From: JBOGUF01 sp050696075
Lineage (GTDB): Bacteria; Chloroflexota; Chloroflexia; Thermomicrobiales; UBA6265
NCBI GenBank assembly: GCA_050696075.1
Contig: JBOGUF010000155.1
Coordinates: 1-50,620 of the forward strand
DNA: 50,620 nt
Direction of reading: 5' to 3'
Below the pieces are notes generated by a model. It ran no database searches, was not told where the DNA came from, and saw only the letters and a program-made list of their open reading frames with translations. A program made the position numbers and the translations under genes. Shown here piece after piece: positions 17,049 to 25,582 of the stretch. Position 1 is the first letter of the stretch. Every line of letters starts with the position of its first letter.

Positions 17049-18303
17049 TTACCCCAGCTCGCGCGGATACCGGAGCGCCTTGCGGAGCAGGAATGGCGGC
17101 GCACCGCCCAACTCATCTCTCGACCGCTCCTCGGTGTGCTTCAGGATGGACTGGTAACTGACCGCGTGATGCATCGCATGCACAACTCCACAGATTGCCC
17201 AAAGCTCCAATAGGCGCTTCATCGGCTCGAAATCGGTCCACACCGCCAGGTATGCGTCGCGCAATCGGATCCGAATCGCGTCGTCTCGCTCGTTGAAGAT
17301 CAGGAACATATCCATGAATGGATGGGCGACGCACGCTTCGGTCCAGTCGAAGAACATCAGCCCGCCGTCGGAGATTGCAACGTTCTCGAGATGAAGGTCG
17401 CCGTGAACCAACGTCGCGGGAACCGCGTAATCCGAAAGCCGTGAGCACATGTCAATGATCTTCGGAGCTTGCCGGCGGAGTTCGCCGATTTCGTCGGCGG
17501 CGAGCTTCGAGACTGCCAGCCCATCCTCCAACAGCGGTGCGATGCGGGGGATGAGACGATGCGGCCGTTCGTTCGACCGAGAGATTCCGATCCAGCCTTG
17601 GTCCGATGTCATCGAGCAACATCCAGCCGCGATGGGGCTCCGTTGCAATGGGGGCCGGCACGCGTCCGGGATTGTGACTCGCTAGATAGCTCAGCAGGGC
17701 GGGTTCGGCGGCGAAGAGCGGCTGTTTGGCCGAGGCCTTGAAATAGACGTCTCCACCGTCGGTGGCCACTCGCAGCACGCGGGAGAGACTCCACCACCGC
17801 ACCTGCTCCGGCGCTGCCGTCACGTGCCTGCCAAGGCTCCGTAACGTCTCCTCGATCCACGATGCCGCAAGCTTGAACCATCCGCGTTCTTCCCATGGCT
17901 GGCGAAATGCGGGAGCGGTCCCGGTTTCCAGTTCGCGGAGGCACTCGTCGATCGTGGCAAGATGATCGGGTCGTTTGAGCGGCAATCCGGCGAGGTCGTT
18001 CCGGTCCACCCACCGGCTACGTTCAGGCGGATCGGCCACCTGCTCCTGAATGTCGAGGACGAAGATGCCTTCCTGCCGCCCGCCTTGCTCGTCGGTCGTG
18101 ATTAAGGCGTACCTGTACGCGACGACGGAGAAGCCGAGCGCCTGCCTCATCGCGCGCATAACCGTGTCCATGGTGAGTTCGATCCGCCCATCCAGTGGCG
18201 CACAGGGTAGCGACCACCCGCCATCACTCGCAACCATCAGCACCCGGTTGCTGGACGGATGAGGCAGCATCCCGTAGACGGTAGATGTCCACCCGTCCCT
18301 CAT
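17049..18303 (-). pseudogene. Aminoglycoside phosphotransferase-like gene, broken by a frameshift/deletion
   Basis: The first frame (18303 to about 17568) encodes a Nudix-like N-terminal part without a good Nudix box, then the kinase N-lobe ending in GWMLLDDIGPRLDRNLSVERT. The rest lies in a different frame (from about 17566 down to 17049): IPRIAPLLEDGLAVSK, the catalytic loop LVHGDLHLENVAI and the metal-binding FFDWTEA. Roughly 30 residues usual at the joint are missing, so this looks like a deletion with frame change. A sequencing error cannot explain the missing part alone. It starts at ATG 18303 in an ATGA overlap with the acetyltransferase stop. Confidence 0.75.
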
Positions 18304-18734
18304 GGGCACTCGTGCTTGAATTCAGGCGCTGCCGCATCGGAGCTGACCGCGAGGCGGAGCAGTCCGGCGGTCGTGGCCCGGAATCCACAGCCGCGGTAAA
18401 ACGATGCCAATTCCTCCTCGTAGTCGACGTGAAGCCACTCCGCGCCGCCATCGCGAGCAAGCGCCGCGGCCTCCCGCACCAGCGCCGTCCCGATACCGCG
18501 TCGCTGATAGTCAGGATGGACGGTGGTATCGAGCAGGAAGGCGTGCACGCCCCCGTCCCAAGCAACATTCACGAACCCAATGAGTCCATCGCCGTCGGTC
18601 GCGCGGACCCAGCCGAGGCTACGCGCCAGGACCGGCTCCCAATCCCCCGTTTGCGGCCCCTCCCACGCGGCAGCCCGTAGACGGTTGATAGCCTCGCTCG
18701 CGATGGGCGTATTCCTCGACAAGGCGACGGTCAT
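18300..18734 (-). CDS. GNAT family N-acetyltransferase
   Basis: The 144-residue protein has the GNAT acetyl-CoA site: LDTTVHPDYQRRGIGTALVREAA (motif A, Q/R-x-x-G-x-G/A), followed by WLHVDYEEELASFYRGCGF. It should acetylate an amine of unknown kind. The start at 18734 is set by GGAGGT seven bases upstream; the longer frame adds non-family sequence. It is coupled to the broken phosphotransferase gene by a four-base overlap. Confidence 0.87.
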   Translation of the reverse strand: MTVALSRNTPIASEAINRLRAAAWEGPQTGDWEPVLARSLGWVRATDGDGLIGFVNVAWDGGVHAFLLDTTVHPDYQRRGIGTALVREAAALARDGGAEWLHVDYEEELASFYRGCGFRATTAGLLRLAVSSDAAAPEFKHECP

Positions 18735-19429
18735 TCGGACACCTCCACGCGTGACTGGTGGATCGAACCGACCGCGGATTACGGCCGGCAAGGGTCATGC
18801 GCGGCCTTCGCGGCCTTGGGTTCGCTCCATCGTAATGCACGGCATGCCTAAACGCCCGACTTGCCAGATCGTTTCTACGCACGGATGCAAAACCGTGGGG
18901 CGCCCCGCGGCCTTCTTTGTACGCATCACGCGGCCGAGACCGCCGCGCGTCGTCCCGCTCATTGGCGTTGAAGCCGGCCGAATGAGTGCGGCATCCGCGC
19001 CGTTCGCTCGACCAAGAGATTCCAGCCCGGCTATTTCGGATCAGTACGTATGGGCTATCTGAAGGGACTATGAAGATTGACCCTTACGGCTAAGACTTGA
19101 TTGCCTGCTGTCCCTCGGCAGGTCTCGGACTGGCAACCTGAACGCGACGCGGCCGCACGCAATCGGCGCTCTAGGTAGTCTCGAATACCTTCGCTATCAG
19201 CATAGGCGCGCATCGGCACGCTGATCTTGCCCCAACTGGCTTGACGTGCCGTCGCCGTGTGTTTATCGTGGTACTAGTACGAATAGCATGGCCTATATGG
19301 ATGCCCTGTCCGCCCAGGGCAGTAGAACTTGCGGGTACCCCGGCTGCCCGGAAGTTGGCCCCGCACGGCCGTGCCAGGAGGCGGCTGATCCAACCGGGCG
19401 GTTCGGCGCGAACGAGGGGATGTGCAGAC
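18735..19429. other. Non-coding interval, 695 bases
   Basis: No open frame here has a ribosome site or family-like content. A small hairpin CCTGC/GCAGG lies near 19103-19122. The right end should hold the promoter of the protease gene, but no convincing -35/-10 pair was seen. Confidence 0.5.
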
Positions 19430-20545
19430 ATGAAGCGCGTGGTCCGTCTGCTCCAATCGTTGACCGTCACCGCCTGGATAGTGGGTTTGGCGGCGCCACT
19501 GACCGTCGCGTCGCTTGGCACAGCCGAAGCGACCGCGGAATCGGCTTACTCAGCCTACGGCATTCGCCGAGGCGATCTGCACGTCGGCGTCGTGCTGCTC
19601 GATCTGGACGGTTCGCCGAATCCAAAGAGCGCCAGCGCCATGCACGGCATTCTGGAGGGGCAGGATCGCAGTCCGTACTCGGTGCAGCAGTACTTTCTCG
19701 AGACGACCCGCCACCAGGTTCGCTTCGATTTCGATCTGTTCGGTCCATATTCCGTCGACGCCGCGTGGTGTGGTCACGGATCGATCGTCGATGCCGGAAC
19801 TATCGCCCTCGCGCAAAACGCCACGGGCCTCCGCCTCTACGATGCCATGATCTATGTCACGGAAGAGGCGCCGGACCGGGGCTGTCGCTATCAAGGCGGT
19901 ACGTATCAAGGCGGCTATCGGGCGGAGACCAATACCATCGTGCTCTTTGGACATCAGCAACCGGCGCTGATCGTCCACGAGTTGGGACACGCGCTCGGCC
20001 TGAGGCACGCGTTTGGGTTGCGGTGCGAAGGTTCGAGCGTGGTCGTTGCCAATTGCGGCAGCAAAGAGTACGCAGACCCTACCGACGTCATGGGGCACCC
20101 GCACATGTCGAAGCTGTATTACAACTTCAATGCCCCGCACAAGATCGCGATGGGAACGACGCCGCCAGACGAGATCAAGCCCATCAGGAAGTCGGGGACG
20201 TACACGATCATCGGATCGGAGACGGACAGAGACGGTACCCATATCCTAAGCATCAAGGCAAGCGGCGACGTGTTTGGCGCGAACGCCCATTTCTTCATCG
20301 AGTATCGCCAACCGCTCGCCGCATTCGCGAAGTCGATGAGGAGTGAGTTTGTCGTTACCGCCTGGACGGAAAACATCTATGACCCCACGTACTACATCGC
20401 GAGCCTCCATTGCCGCCGCACGGCCTGCGACTCGCTGGTATTGACTCAGGGCGCCCAAACGATTCGCATCACCGCGCTGTCCGAGGGAACAGGCAAAGGC
20501 AAGGTCAGCATTGACTTCTCAGACTCGACCACGATCGCGGGGTAA
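19430..20545 (+). CDS. Secreted zinc metalloprotease (gametolysin/M11-like)
   Basis: The 371-residue product has a signal peptide (MKRVVRLLQSLTVTAWIVGL... , cleavage near residue 36) and the metzincin zinc site HELGHALGLRH at 183-193, followed by EYADPTDVMG with a Met-turn-like segment, as in gametolysin-type M11 peptidases. Cysteines at 114, 152, 199 and 209 could form disulfides outside the cell. The C-terminal third (from about 250) is a beta-rich domain. The start at 19430 has GAGGGG upstream. It is a single gene. Confidence 0.8.
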   Translation: MKRVVRLLQSLTVTAWIVGLAAPLTVASLGTAEATAESAYSAYGIRRGDLHVGVVLLDLDGSPNPKSASAMHGILEGQDRSPYSVQQYFLETTRHQVRFDFDLFGPYSVDAAWCGHGSIVDAGTIALAQNATGLRLYDAMIYVTEEAPDRGCRYQGGTYQGGYRAETNTIVLFGHQQPALIVHELGHALGLRHAFGLRCEGSSVVVANCGSKEYADPTDVMGHPHMSKLYYNFNAPHKIAMGTTPPDEIKPIRKSGTYTIIGSETDRDGTHILSIKASGDVFGANAHFFIEYRQPLAAFAKSMRSEFVVTAWTENIYDPTYYIASLHCRRTACDSLVLTQGAQTIRITALSEGTGKGKVSIDFSDSTTIAG

Positions 20546-20624
20546 GTGATCCGACGGAGCCGATTGCCTCATCGAGGCAGGAGCGCCGAGCCTCGCGGTC
20601 CGCCAGTGGCCCGCCTCACTCGGT

Positions 20625-20654
20625 TTGACACCCTTTCGACGGCCGCTCTATACT
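20625..20654 (+). promoter_or_regulatory. Sigma-70 promoter of the rpmH operon
   Basis: A perfect -35 TTGACA (20625-20630) is followed by an 18-base spacer and the -10 TATACT (20649-20654). It lies about 100 bases before rpmH and should drive rpmH-rnpA-yidD-yidC and possibly beyond. Confidence 0.85.
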
Positions 20655-20760
20655 CGCCGCACCGTTGCGGCGGCGCGGATTGGCGCGGCTCAGCGGTTCT
20701 TTGTGTGCTAAGGTTAGGCGTTGCATTCCGCCGCGGTGCGGAGTGAGGATTGAAACAACC

Positions 20761-20928
20761 ATGCCCAAGCGGACATACCAGCCGAAGCGGATCCCCCGCA
20801 AGCGGGAGCACGGCTTCCTCAAGCGGATGCACACCCGCGGCGGGCGGGCCATCCTGTCCCGCCGCCGCGCCAAGGGCCGCCACAAGCTGACCGTCGCCGA
20901 CGAGAAGAAGTTTACGCAGAACAAGTAG
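20761..20928 (+). CDS. rpmH: 50S ribosomal protein L34
   Basis: The 55-residue product MPKRTYQPKRIPRKREHGFL... has the conserved KREHGFLKRMHTRGGRAILSRRRAKGR core of L34, a small rRNA-binding protein of the large subunit. It is the normal first gene of the rpmH-rnpA-yidD-yidC block. A longer frame upstream is not conserved. dnaA, often the neighbour on the other side, is absent; a protease gene is there instead. Confidence 0.97.
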   Translation: MPKRTYQPKRIPRKREHGFLKRMHTRGGRAILSRRRAKGRHKLTVADEKKFTQNK

Positions 20929-20946
20929 GCGGTAGGCGATAGTGGT

Positions 20947-21099
20947 TAGGGCGTGTTTGCCAAGCGCCGTCATGCTGAGGTATCGAAGCATCCCCGCGCG
21001 AAGCGCAGCGCCGGCCGCGGACGCGGGGGTCGATGCGCGTGCGGCTTCGCCGGGGGATGCTTCCCGTTGGTCAGCATGACGGTGTGCAAACACGGCCTA
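20947..21099. mobile_element. MITE-like palindromic element, copy B
   Basis: The element is bounded by TA on both sides, with near-perfect 15-base inverted ends TTAGGGCGTGTTTGC / GCAAACACGGCCTAA, and the inner CGTCATGCTGAGG / TCAGCATGACG pair. It lies in the transcribed gap between rpmH and rnpA, and is itself enclosed by short heptamer arms (TAGGCG-type left, CTAACGC-type right). Confidence 0.75.
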
Positions 21100-21122
21100 A
21101 CGCCTAACGCCTTACACCCACG

Positions 21123-21584
21123 ATGGTTAATCGCGATCTGCGGTTGCGGCGGGAGGCCGACGTTCGGCAGGCCAGGGCCCGGGGGAAGGCATTCGCCCAC
21201 GGGCCGCTTGTGGTGCGGGTGCTGGCGAACGGCACCGAGCCGCCGCGGAACCGGTACGCGGTCATCGCCGGCAAGAAGGTCGGCAAGGCGGTCCAACGCA
21301 ACCGGTGCAAGCGCCTGGCCCGCGAGGCGATCCGCCACCTCCATCCGCGCTTGACGCCGGGGCACGATCTGGTCGTCATCGTCCGCGGCACTGTCGAGGA
21401 ACTGACCGGCCTCGACGTCGCCCTCGCCTCCTTAGAGCAGATCGCCCGGCGGGCGCACCTGCTTAATCAGCCGTCAGCCGGTAGCCGTCAGCCATCAGGA
21501 GATACGGCGTTGGTCGACGATGCAGGTGAGCCAGGACACGCCACGGGCGACGAACGACGCCAGCGGCTGACGACTGACGGCTGA
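21123..21584 (+). CDS. rnpA: Ribonuclease P protein component
   Basis: The 153-residue protein has the RnpA RNR motif KVGKAVQRNRCKRLAREAIR (about 56-75) and PGHDLVVIVR. It helps RNase P RNA process tRNA 5' ends. The family is usually about 110-125 residues; the last 38 or so residues (from NQPSAGSRQPSG on) are encoded by TCAGCCG/CGGCTGA heptamers and their loop, and the stop codon lies in the right arm. No Shine-Dalgarno sequence is visible before the ATG, which directly follows MITE copy B and a CTAACGC array. Confidence 0.92.
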   Translation: MVNRDLRLRREADVRQARARGKAFAHGPLVVRVLANGTEPPRNRYAVIAGKKVGKAVQRNRCKRLAREAIRHLHPRLTPGHDLVVIVRGTVEELTGLDVALASLEQIARRAHLLNQPSAGSRQPSGDTALVDDAGEPGHATGDERRQRLTTDG

Positions 21585-21597
21585 CGGCTGAGAGCTA
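21467..21597. repeat. Facing TCAGCCG / CGGCTGA heptamer arrays
   Basis: The left arm holds TCAGCCG, TCAGCCG, GTAGCCG, TCAGCCA, TCAGGAG in strict seven-base phase (21467-21501). The right arm holds CGGCTGA, CGACTGA, CGGCTGA, CGGCTGA (21564-21591) and ends GAGCTA. The arms are reverse complements and can form a long stem with a 62-base loop. They encode the RnpA tail and abut yidD. Confidence 0.85.
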
Positions 21598-21601
21598 CCG
21601 C

Positions 21602-21811
21602 ATGCGTAAAGGCGCGCTGCTGCTGATCCGGGGCTACCAGCGATTCGTATCGCCAATGCTGCCGCCGTCGTGCCGGTTTTACCCGAGTTGCTCGGAATAT
21701 GGGTACGAGGCGATCGCCAAGTACGGTATTATCAGGGGCGGCCTGATGACGGCCTGGCGTCTCCTCCGCTGCAACCCGTTCAATCGCGGCGGATATGATC
21801 CGGTCCGCTAG
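21602..21811 (+). CDS. yidD: Membrane protein insertion efficiency factor YidD
   Basis: The 69-residue protein has the YidD (DUF37) signature: IRGYQRFVSPMLPPSCRFYP, SCSEYGYEAI and LLRCNPFNRGGYDPV, with the conserved cysteines. It is thought to assist YidC in inserting membrane proteins. It sits in the conserved order between rnpA and yidC. Its start follows the end of a heptamer array, with only a weak GAGAG as ribosome site. Confidence 0.95.
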   Translation: MRKGALLLIRGYQRFVSPMLPPSCRFYPSCSEYGYEAIAKYGIIRGGLMTAWRLLRCNPFNRGGYDPVR

Positions 21812-22095
21812 CAGCGAGGAGCCCGGCGCGGACGGTCGCGCCACACGTCCTTGTATGTCGCGTGCCTCGACGTCGCGGCGCGCGAAGCGAGTTGATTCTG
21901 ATCCGTGAATTGTGACCAAGCGGTAACTCCGCCCGTCGTAGCTCCCTCGTCACCGTCGCCGACATCCACGCCCGGCCGCGCACCGGTCGGCTCGGCGTCC
22001 CGGCCGGTGCGGGCCGCGCTGCCTGTCCCTTGCGCGGACTTTTCCGGCGTCGCGCCGGTGTTCGCCACGTCCATCGCCTGAGGAGGCCCCCCAGC

Positions 22096-23379
22096 GTGCT
22101 CGTTCATCTCTTCGGCTTCGACATCGACTTGACGCTCGTGCTGGCCTGGTGGTCGCCGCCGGGGTGGGATCCCTTCGTCAATCTCTTCGAGGAATCGCTC
22201 GATTTTCTTGCCCGCAATCTCAGTAGCGCCGGCCTCGCCATCGTTGCCTTTACCATCATCGTCAAAACGATCCTGCTGCCATTGACGGTGAAGGCGCTGC
22301 GCTCCAGCAAGGCGATGCAGGACCTCCAGCCGCGCATCAAGGAGCTCCAGAAGAAGCACGGCAAGGATCGCCAGCGGCTCTCGCAAGAGACGATGCAGTT
22401 GTACGCGCAGCACGGCGTCAACCCCATGGCCGGCTGCCTGCCGATGCTCCTCCAGATCCCGATCTTCCTCGCGCTCTACAACGCGATCAATCATCTCTCG
22501 GGCGGTAACGGCGGCGCCTCCGAGTTTTGGGCCGAAGGCTTCCTCTGGCTCGACAGCCTCGACGAGGCGGACCCCTACAAAATCTTGCCGATCCTGGCCG
22601 GCGTCTTCCAGTTCGTCCAAACCAAGATGATGCGGCCGGCCAATCAGGGGCCGATTACCGATCCCCAGCAGCGCATGATGAACCAGATGATGAACTTCAT
22701 GCCGCTGATGGTCGTCATCTTCGGCTGGACCTTCGCTTCCGGCCCTGTCATCTATTGGGCGACCCAGAGCATCTACAGTGTGATCCAGCAGTGGTTCATC
22801 ACCGGCTGGGGCAGCCTCAACGATTGGATTCCCCGCCTGCCGGAACTGCCGGAGCATCGCCGGCTCGGCTACCGGCCGCCTCGTCCCGTCGACGACGTCG
22901 TCGTCGTCAGCGGCGATGGCCGCCCCGTTCCCCAGGGCCGAGCGATGCGCTGGATGCAGTCGCGCATGGAGAAAGCGCAAGAGCAGGCGGAGGCCCGCCG
23001 CGCGACGGCGCAAGGCCGCGCCCCCGTCAAGGGCACGAGACCGGCTACGGCCTCCAACTCCGCATCTGAAGCTGCATCCGGCGTCGAAACCGACGGCGTC
23101 GAGGAGACCGTTTCTACCTCGACGCGCTCCTCGAGCTATGAGGCCCGGGTCGCTGGGGCGAAGAAGAAGCCGGCCGGCGCCGGTCGCTCCGCCTCGACCT
23201 ATCAACATCAGGTGGACACGACGACGAGCCAGGCGAACGGCCTGCCCGCCCGCGCCAGGGCGCAGCGCAAACGCAAGTCACAGTCGCGGACGCAGCCGAC
23301 CAACGGCCGTCCAACCAACGGGACTCCGCGGGGGCCGGTCGTGCCACGCAAGTCCCGCCCTGGCAAGAAGCGCGAGTAA
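22096..23379 (+). CDS. yidC: YidC/Oxa1 family membrane insertase
   Basis: The 427-residue product lacks the large periplasmic domain of proteobacterial YidC. The core starts FARNLSSAGLAIVAFTIIVK, with KALRSSKAMQDLQPRIKELQKKH, GCLPMLLQIPIFLALYNAI and the last helices to about residue 240. The tail of about 180 residues is basic and low-complexity, as in insertases that contact ribosomes. The start GTG at 22096 is set by AGGAGG nine bases upstream. It is followed by a heptamer hairpin and khpB. Confidence 0.93.
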   Translation: MLVHLFGFDIDLTLVLAWWSPPGWDPFVNLFEESLDFLARNLSSAGLAIVAFTIIVKTILLPLTVKALRSSKAMQDLQPRIKELQKKHGKDRQRLSQETMQLYAQHGVNPMAGCLPMLLQIPIFLALYNAINHLSGGNGGASEFWAEGFLWLDSLDEADPYKILPILAGVFQFVQTKMMRPANQGPITDPQQRMMNQMMNFMPLMVVIFGWTFASGPVIYWATQSIYSVIQQWFITGWGSLNDWIPRLPELPEHRRLGYRPPRPVDDVVVVSGDGRPVPQGRAMRWMQSRMEKAQEQAEARRATAQGRAPVKGTRPATASNSASEAASGVETDGVEETVSTSTRSSSYEARVAGAKKKPAGAGRSASTYQHQVDTTTSQANGLPARARAQRKRKSQSRTQPTNGRPTNGTPRGPVVPRKSRPGKKRE

Positions 23380-23381
23380 AA

Positions 23382-23494
23382 GGCGTTAGGCGTTAGGAAT
23401 CCGTCGTCTTGTCAACAGCGGCGCTGACTCGCGGGAACGTCGGCCCCTAACGCCTAACGCCTAACGCCTAACGCCTAACGCCTAACGTAACGCC
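23382..23494. repeat. Facing GGCGTTA / CTAACGC heptamer arrays
   Basis: GGCGTTAGGCGTTAGG (23382-23397) faces five perfect CTAACGC units and a sixth ending in T (23447-23488). Arms are complementary across a loop of about 49 bases. It begins two bases after the yidC stop and ends about 30 bases before khpB, so it may form a terminator-like or processing structure. Confidence 0.85.
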
Positions 23495-23524
23495 TGATCC
23501 CTCCGAACGAAGCGAGGACGTCGT

Positions 23525-24328
23525 ATGAACCGGATGACCAGCGTCGAGATCCAGGCATACTCGGTCGAGGAGGCGTTGCGGCTGGCCCTGGAGCAGCTCG
23601 GCCGCTCCGAGGACGAGGTCGACATCGAGGTCCTCTCCGACGCCGGACCGGACGAAGACGCGGAGGCGCTCGTCCGGGTGACGGCGAAGGGCATGGCCTC
23701 GCAGCCCGTGCCGTCCACATCGACGGCCGCGCCATCCGCCCGCCGCCCCGGACCGCGTCGCGTACCAGGCGACCGGCCGTCCAGCCGCGGCGCCCCGCCC
23801 CGCACCCCGCGCCCCCAAGACCGCGTCCCCTACCCCGACCGCGTCGACGCTGAGGACGAGCGCGTAGTCAAGGAGATCGTCAAGGAGTTGCTCGCCCTCA
23901 TGGGCGTCGACGCTAACGTGATCGCCGTCGACAACCCGTCGTCGGTCCCGCTCAGCCCGGAGGACCCGCCGACGATCTTCATCGATGTCCTGGGCCGCGA
24001 CCTGGGGATGCTGATCGGCCGCCGCGGCGAGAATTTGGCGCAGCTTCAATACATCGTCAACTTGGTGGCCAACCGGAAACTGGGCGATTGGACGCGGGTC
24101 ATCGTCGACGTCGAAGGCTACCGCTCGCGCCGGGAGGAGTCGCTGGTGGGCCTGGCCGAGCGCGTGGCGCGACAAGTGGCGCGCAGTCGCCGCCCGATCG
24201 TCCTCGAACCGATGCCGCCCAACGAACGGCGCATCGTCCACCTCACCCTGCGCGGCAACCCGGAGGTGACAACCGAGAGCAACGGCGAAGGCGCAAACCG
24301 GCGGATCACGGTGCAGCCGCGTGTCTGA
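23525..24328 (+). CDS. khpB: RNA-binding protein KhpB/Jag
   Basis: The 267-residue protein has a Jag-N domain (about 5-55: IQAYSVEEALRLALEQLG), a proline-rich linker, a KH domain (about 120-200, GRDLGMLIGRRGENLAQLQYIVNLV) and a C-terminal R3H domain (RRPIVLEPMPPNERRIVHLTL). KhpB binds RNA and affects cell elongation and division in other bacteria. It has a GCGAGGA ribosome site and follows yidC as usual. Its last codons overlap the next gene. Confidence 0.92.
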   Translation: MNRMTSVEIQAYSVEEALRLALEQLGRSEDEVDIEVLSDAGPDEDAEALVRVTAKGMASQPVPSTSTAAPSARRPGPRRVPGDRPSSRGAPPRTPRPQDRVPYPDRVDAEDERVVKEIVKELLALMGVDANVIAVDNPSSVPLSPEDPPTIFIDVLGRDLGMLIGRRGENLAQLQYIVNLVANRKLGDWTRVIVDVEGYRSRREESLVGLAERVARQVARSRRPIVLEPMPPNERRIVHLTLRGNPEVTTESNGEGANRRITVQPRV

Positions 24329-25472
24329 CTCTGGGCGGAAGGCGGAAGGCGGAAGGCGGCGAAGCGGCGAGGCGGCAAAAGAACCGCCTCTCAGTCATTC
24401 CGAACTTGTCGAGGAATCCGCTCGTACCGAGCACGGCCAAAGGCTTTCGCTGTCCTCTCAGCGTAACGCCTCGCCGCCTCGCCGCCTCGCCGCCTCGCCG
24501 CCTGAAGGACCTCAACCGGCGCCGGGGCCGAGGCGGCAGCCGCCGAAGCCGCGGGAGCCGTTGGGAACGCGGCGGCACCTCTCCGGCTTGCAGACGAGCC
24601 GGACACCGGAGTATCTGGTCATCGGGCACATCTGCGCCGATCTGCTGCCGGACGGCACGGCCGTCCTCGGCGGCACCGCCCTCTACTCCGCTTTAGCCGC
24701 GGCCCGGCTCGGCTGGCGCGTCGGCGTCCTGACACGCGGCGCCTACGGCCGGACGATCCACGGCATCCCGATCCCGTCCCTCGAACCATACGCGGACGAG
24801 CTGAGCATCATCGTCCAGGACGCGGACCAACCGACCGTCTTCATCAACGAGTACGCCGCCGGTCGCCGGGTACAGACGCTGCCGCACTGGGCCGGTCCAA
24901 TCGACGTGCGCGGCTTGCCGCCCCACTGGCGCAACGCCCGCGTCATCCACCTCGGCCCGATCGCCCAGGAGATCGACCCGAAGCAAACCGGCGGCCTCAC
25001 CCCGCACTTCCTCGGCCTCACCCCCCAGGGGTGGATGCGCGACTGGCCGCGCGAAAGCGGCGGGCGGGTCAAGCTCATCCACCTGCGCCTGCCTCCCGAA
25101 CTGCTCAGCCGCGTCGACGGCGTCATCGTCAGCGATGAGGAGATCGCCCTCTCTCGCGACACCGTCGAGCGCGTCGGCGCCCGCCGCCTCGGCGTCATCA
25201 CGAAGGGAGAAAATGGCGCCCGCGTCTTCTACGGCGGACATCACATCGACCTGCCGGGCTACAAGGTCCCGACCCGCGACTTGACCGGCGCCGGCGACGT
25301 CTTCGCCGCGGCTTTCTTCATCAAGGCGACCGACCGCTCGGCCTCGGCAATCACCGCCGGTCGCTTCGCCAACGCCGTCGCCGCCCTCAGCCTAGGCGCC
25401 GTCGGCTCCGCGGGCATCCCCACCATCAAGGACGTCGCGGAGTTCCTGCAACAGGCCGAGGAACGCCGATGA
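24321..25472 (+). CDS. PfkB family carbohydrate/nucleoside kinase
   Basis: The kinase domain starts at about residue 96 (PEYLVIGHICADLLPDG) and has LGGTALYSALAAARLGW and the catalytic LTGAGDVFAAAFF near residue 329, so it phosphorylates a sugar or nucleoside of unknown kind. The first 95 or so residues are encoded by repeat DNA (24334-24503) and are basic and low-complexity. GTG 24321 overlaps the end of khpB by eight bases; a start nearer 24600 cannot be excluded. It interrupts the usual khpB-mnmE order. Confidence 0.8.
   Translation: MSDSGRKAEGGRRRSGEAAKEPPLSHSELVEESARTEHGQRLSLSSQRNASPPRRLAASPPEGPQPAPGPRRQPPKPREPLGTRRHLSGLQTSRTPEYLVIGHICADLLPDGTAVLGGTALYSALAAARLGWRVGVLTRGAYGRTIHGIPIPSLEPYADELSIIVQDADQPTVFINEYAAGRRVQTLPHWAGPIDVRGLPPHWRNARVIHLGPIAQEIDPKQTGGLTPHFLGLTPQGWMRDWPRESGGRVKLIHLRLPPELLSRVDGVIVSDEEIALSRDTVERVGARRLGVITKGENGARVFYGGHHIDLPGYKVPTRDLTGAGDVFAAAFFIKATDRSASAITAGRFANAVAALSLGAVGSAGIPTIKDVAEFLQQAEERR
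24334..24503. repeat. GGCGGAA array, REP-like core and CGCCGCCT octamers
   Basis: Three perfect GGCGGAA units (24334-24354) grade into GCGGCGAGGCGGC. A non-repetitive stretch follows containing GTCATTCCGAACTTGTCGAG, and the block ends with four CGCCGCCT-type octamers (about 24470-24503) that are complementary to the left arm. The block is open in the PfkB frame and forms its N-terminus. Confidence 0.8.
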
Positions 25473-25475
25473 CAC

Positions 25476-25575
25476 GGAAGGCGGAAGGCGGAAGGCGGAA
25501 GACGGCAAGAGACGGCGTTGTTTCCGTCTTCCGTCTTCCGTCTTCCGCCTCGCCGCCTCGCCGCCTCGCCGCCTA
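25476..25575. repeat. GGAAGGC / GTCTTCC heptamers with CGCCGCCT octamers
   Basis: The left arm has GGAAGGC units (25477-25500) ending GGCGGAAGACGG. The right arm has three GTCTTCC units (from about 25525) then TTCCGCC and CGCCGCCT octamers. GGCGGAAGACGG pairs with CCGTCTTCCGCC. It fills the gap between the PfkB gene and mnmE and ends eight bases before the mnmE ATG. Confidence 0.82.
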
Positions 25576-25582
25576 GCACGCC

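Noticed and set aside
15763..17157. A 464-codon frame overlapping ctaA on the same strand
   Set aside because: It is a shifted reading of ctaA, rich in Arg and Pro, with no membrane helices, whereas the ctaA frame has all family motifs.
20546..20760. Replication origin near rpmH
   Set aside because: rpmH often neighbours dnaA and oriC, but there is no dnaA here and no cluster of DnaA boxes (TTATCCACA-type) was seen.
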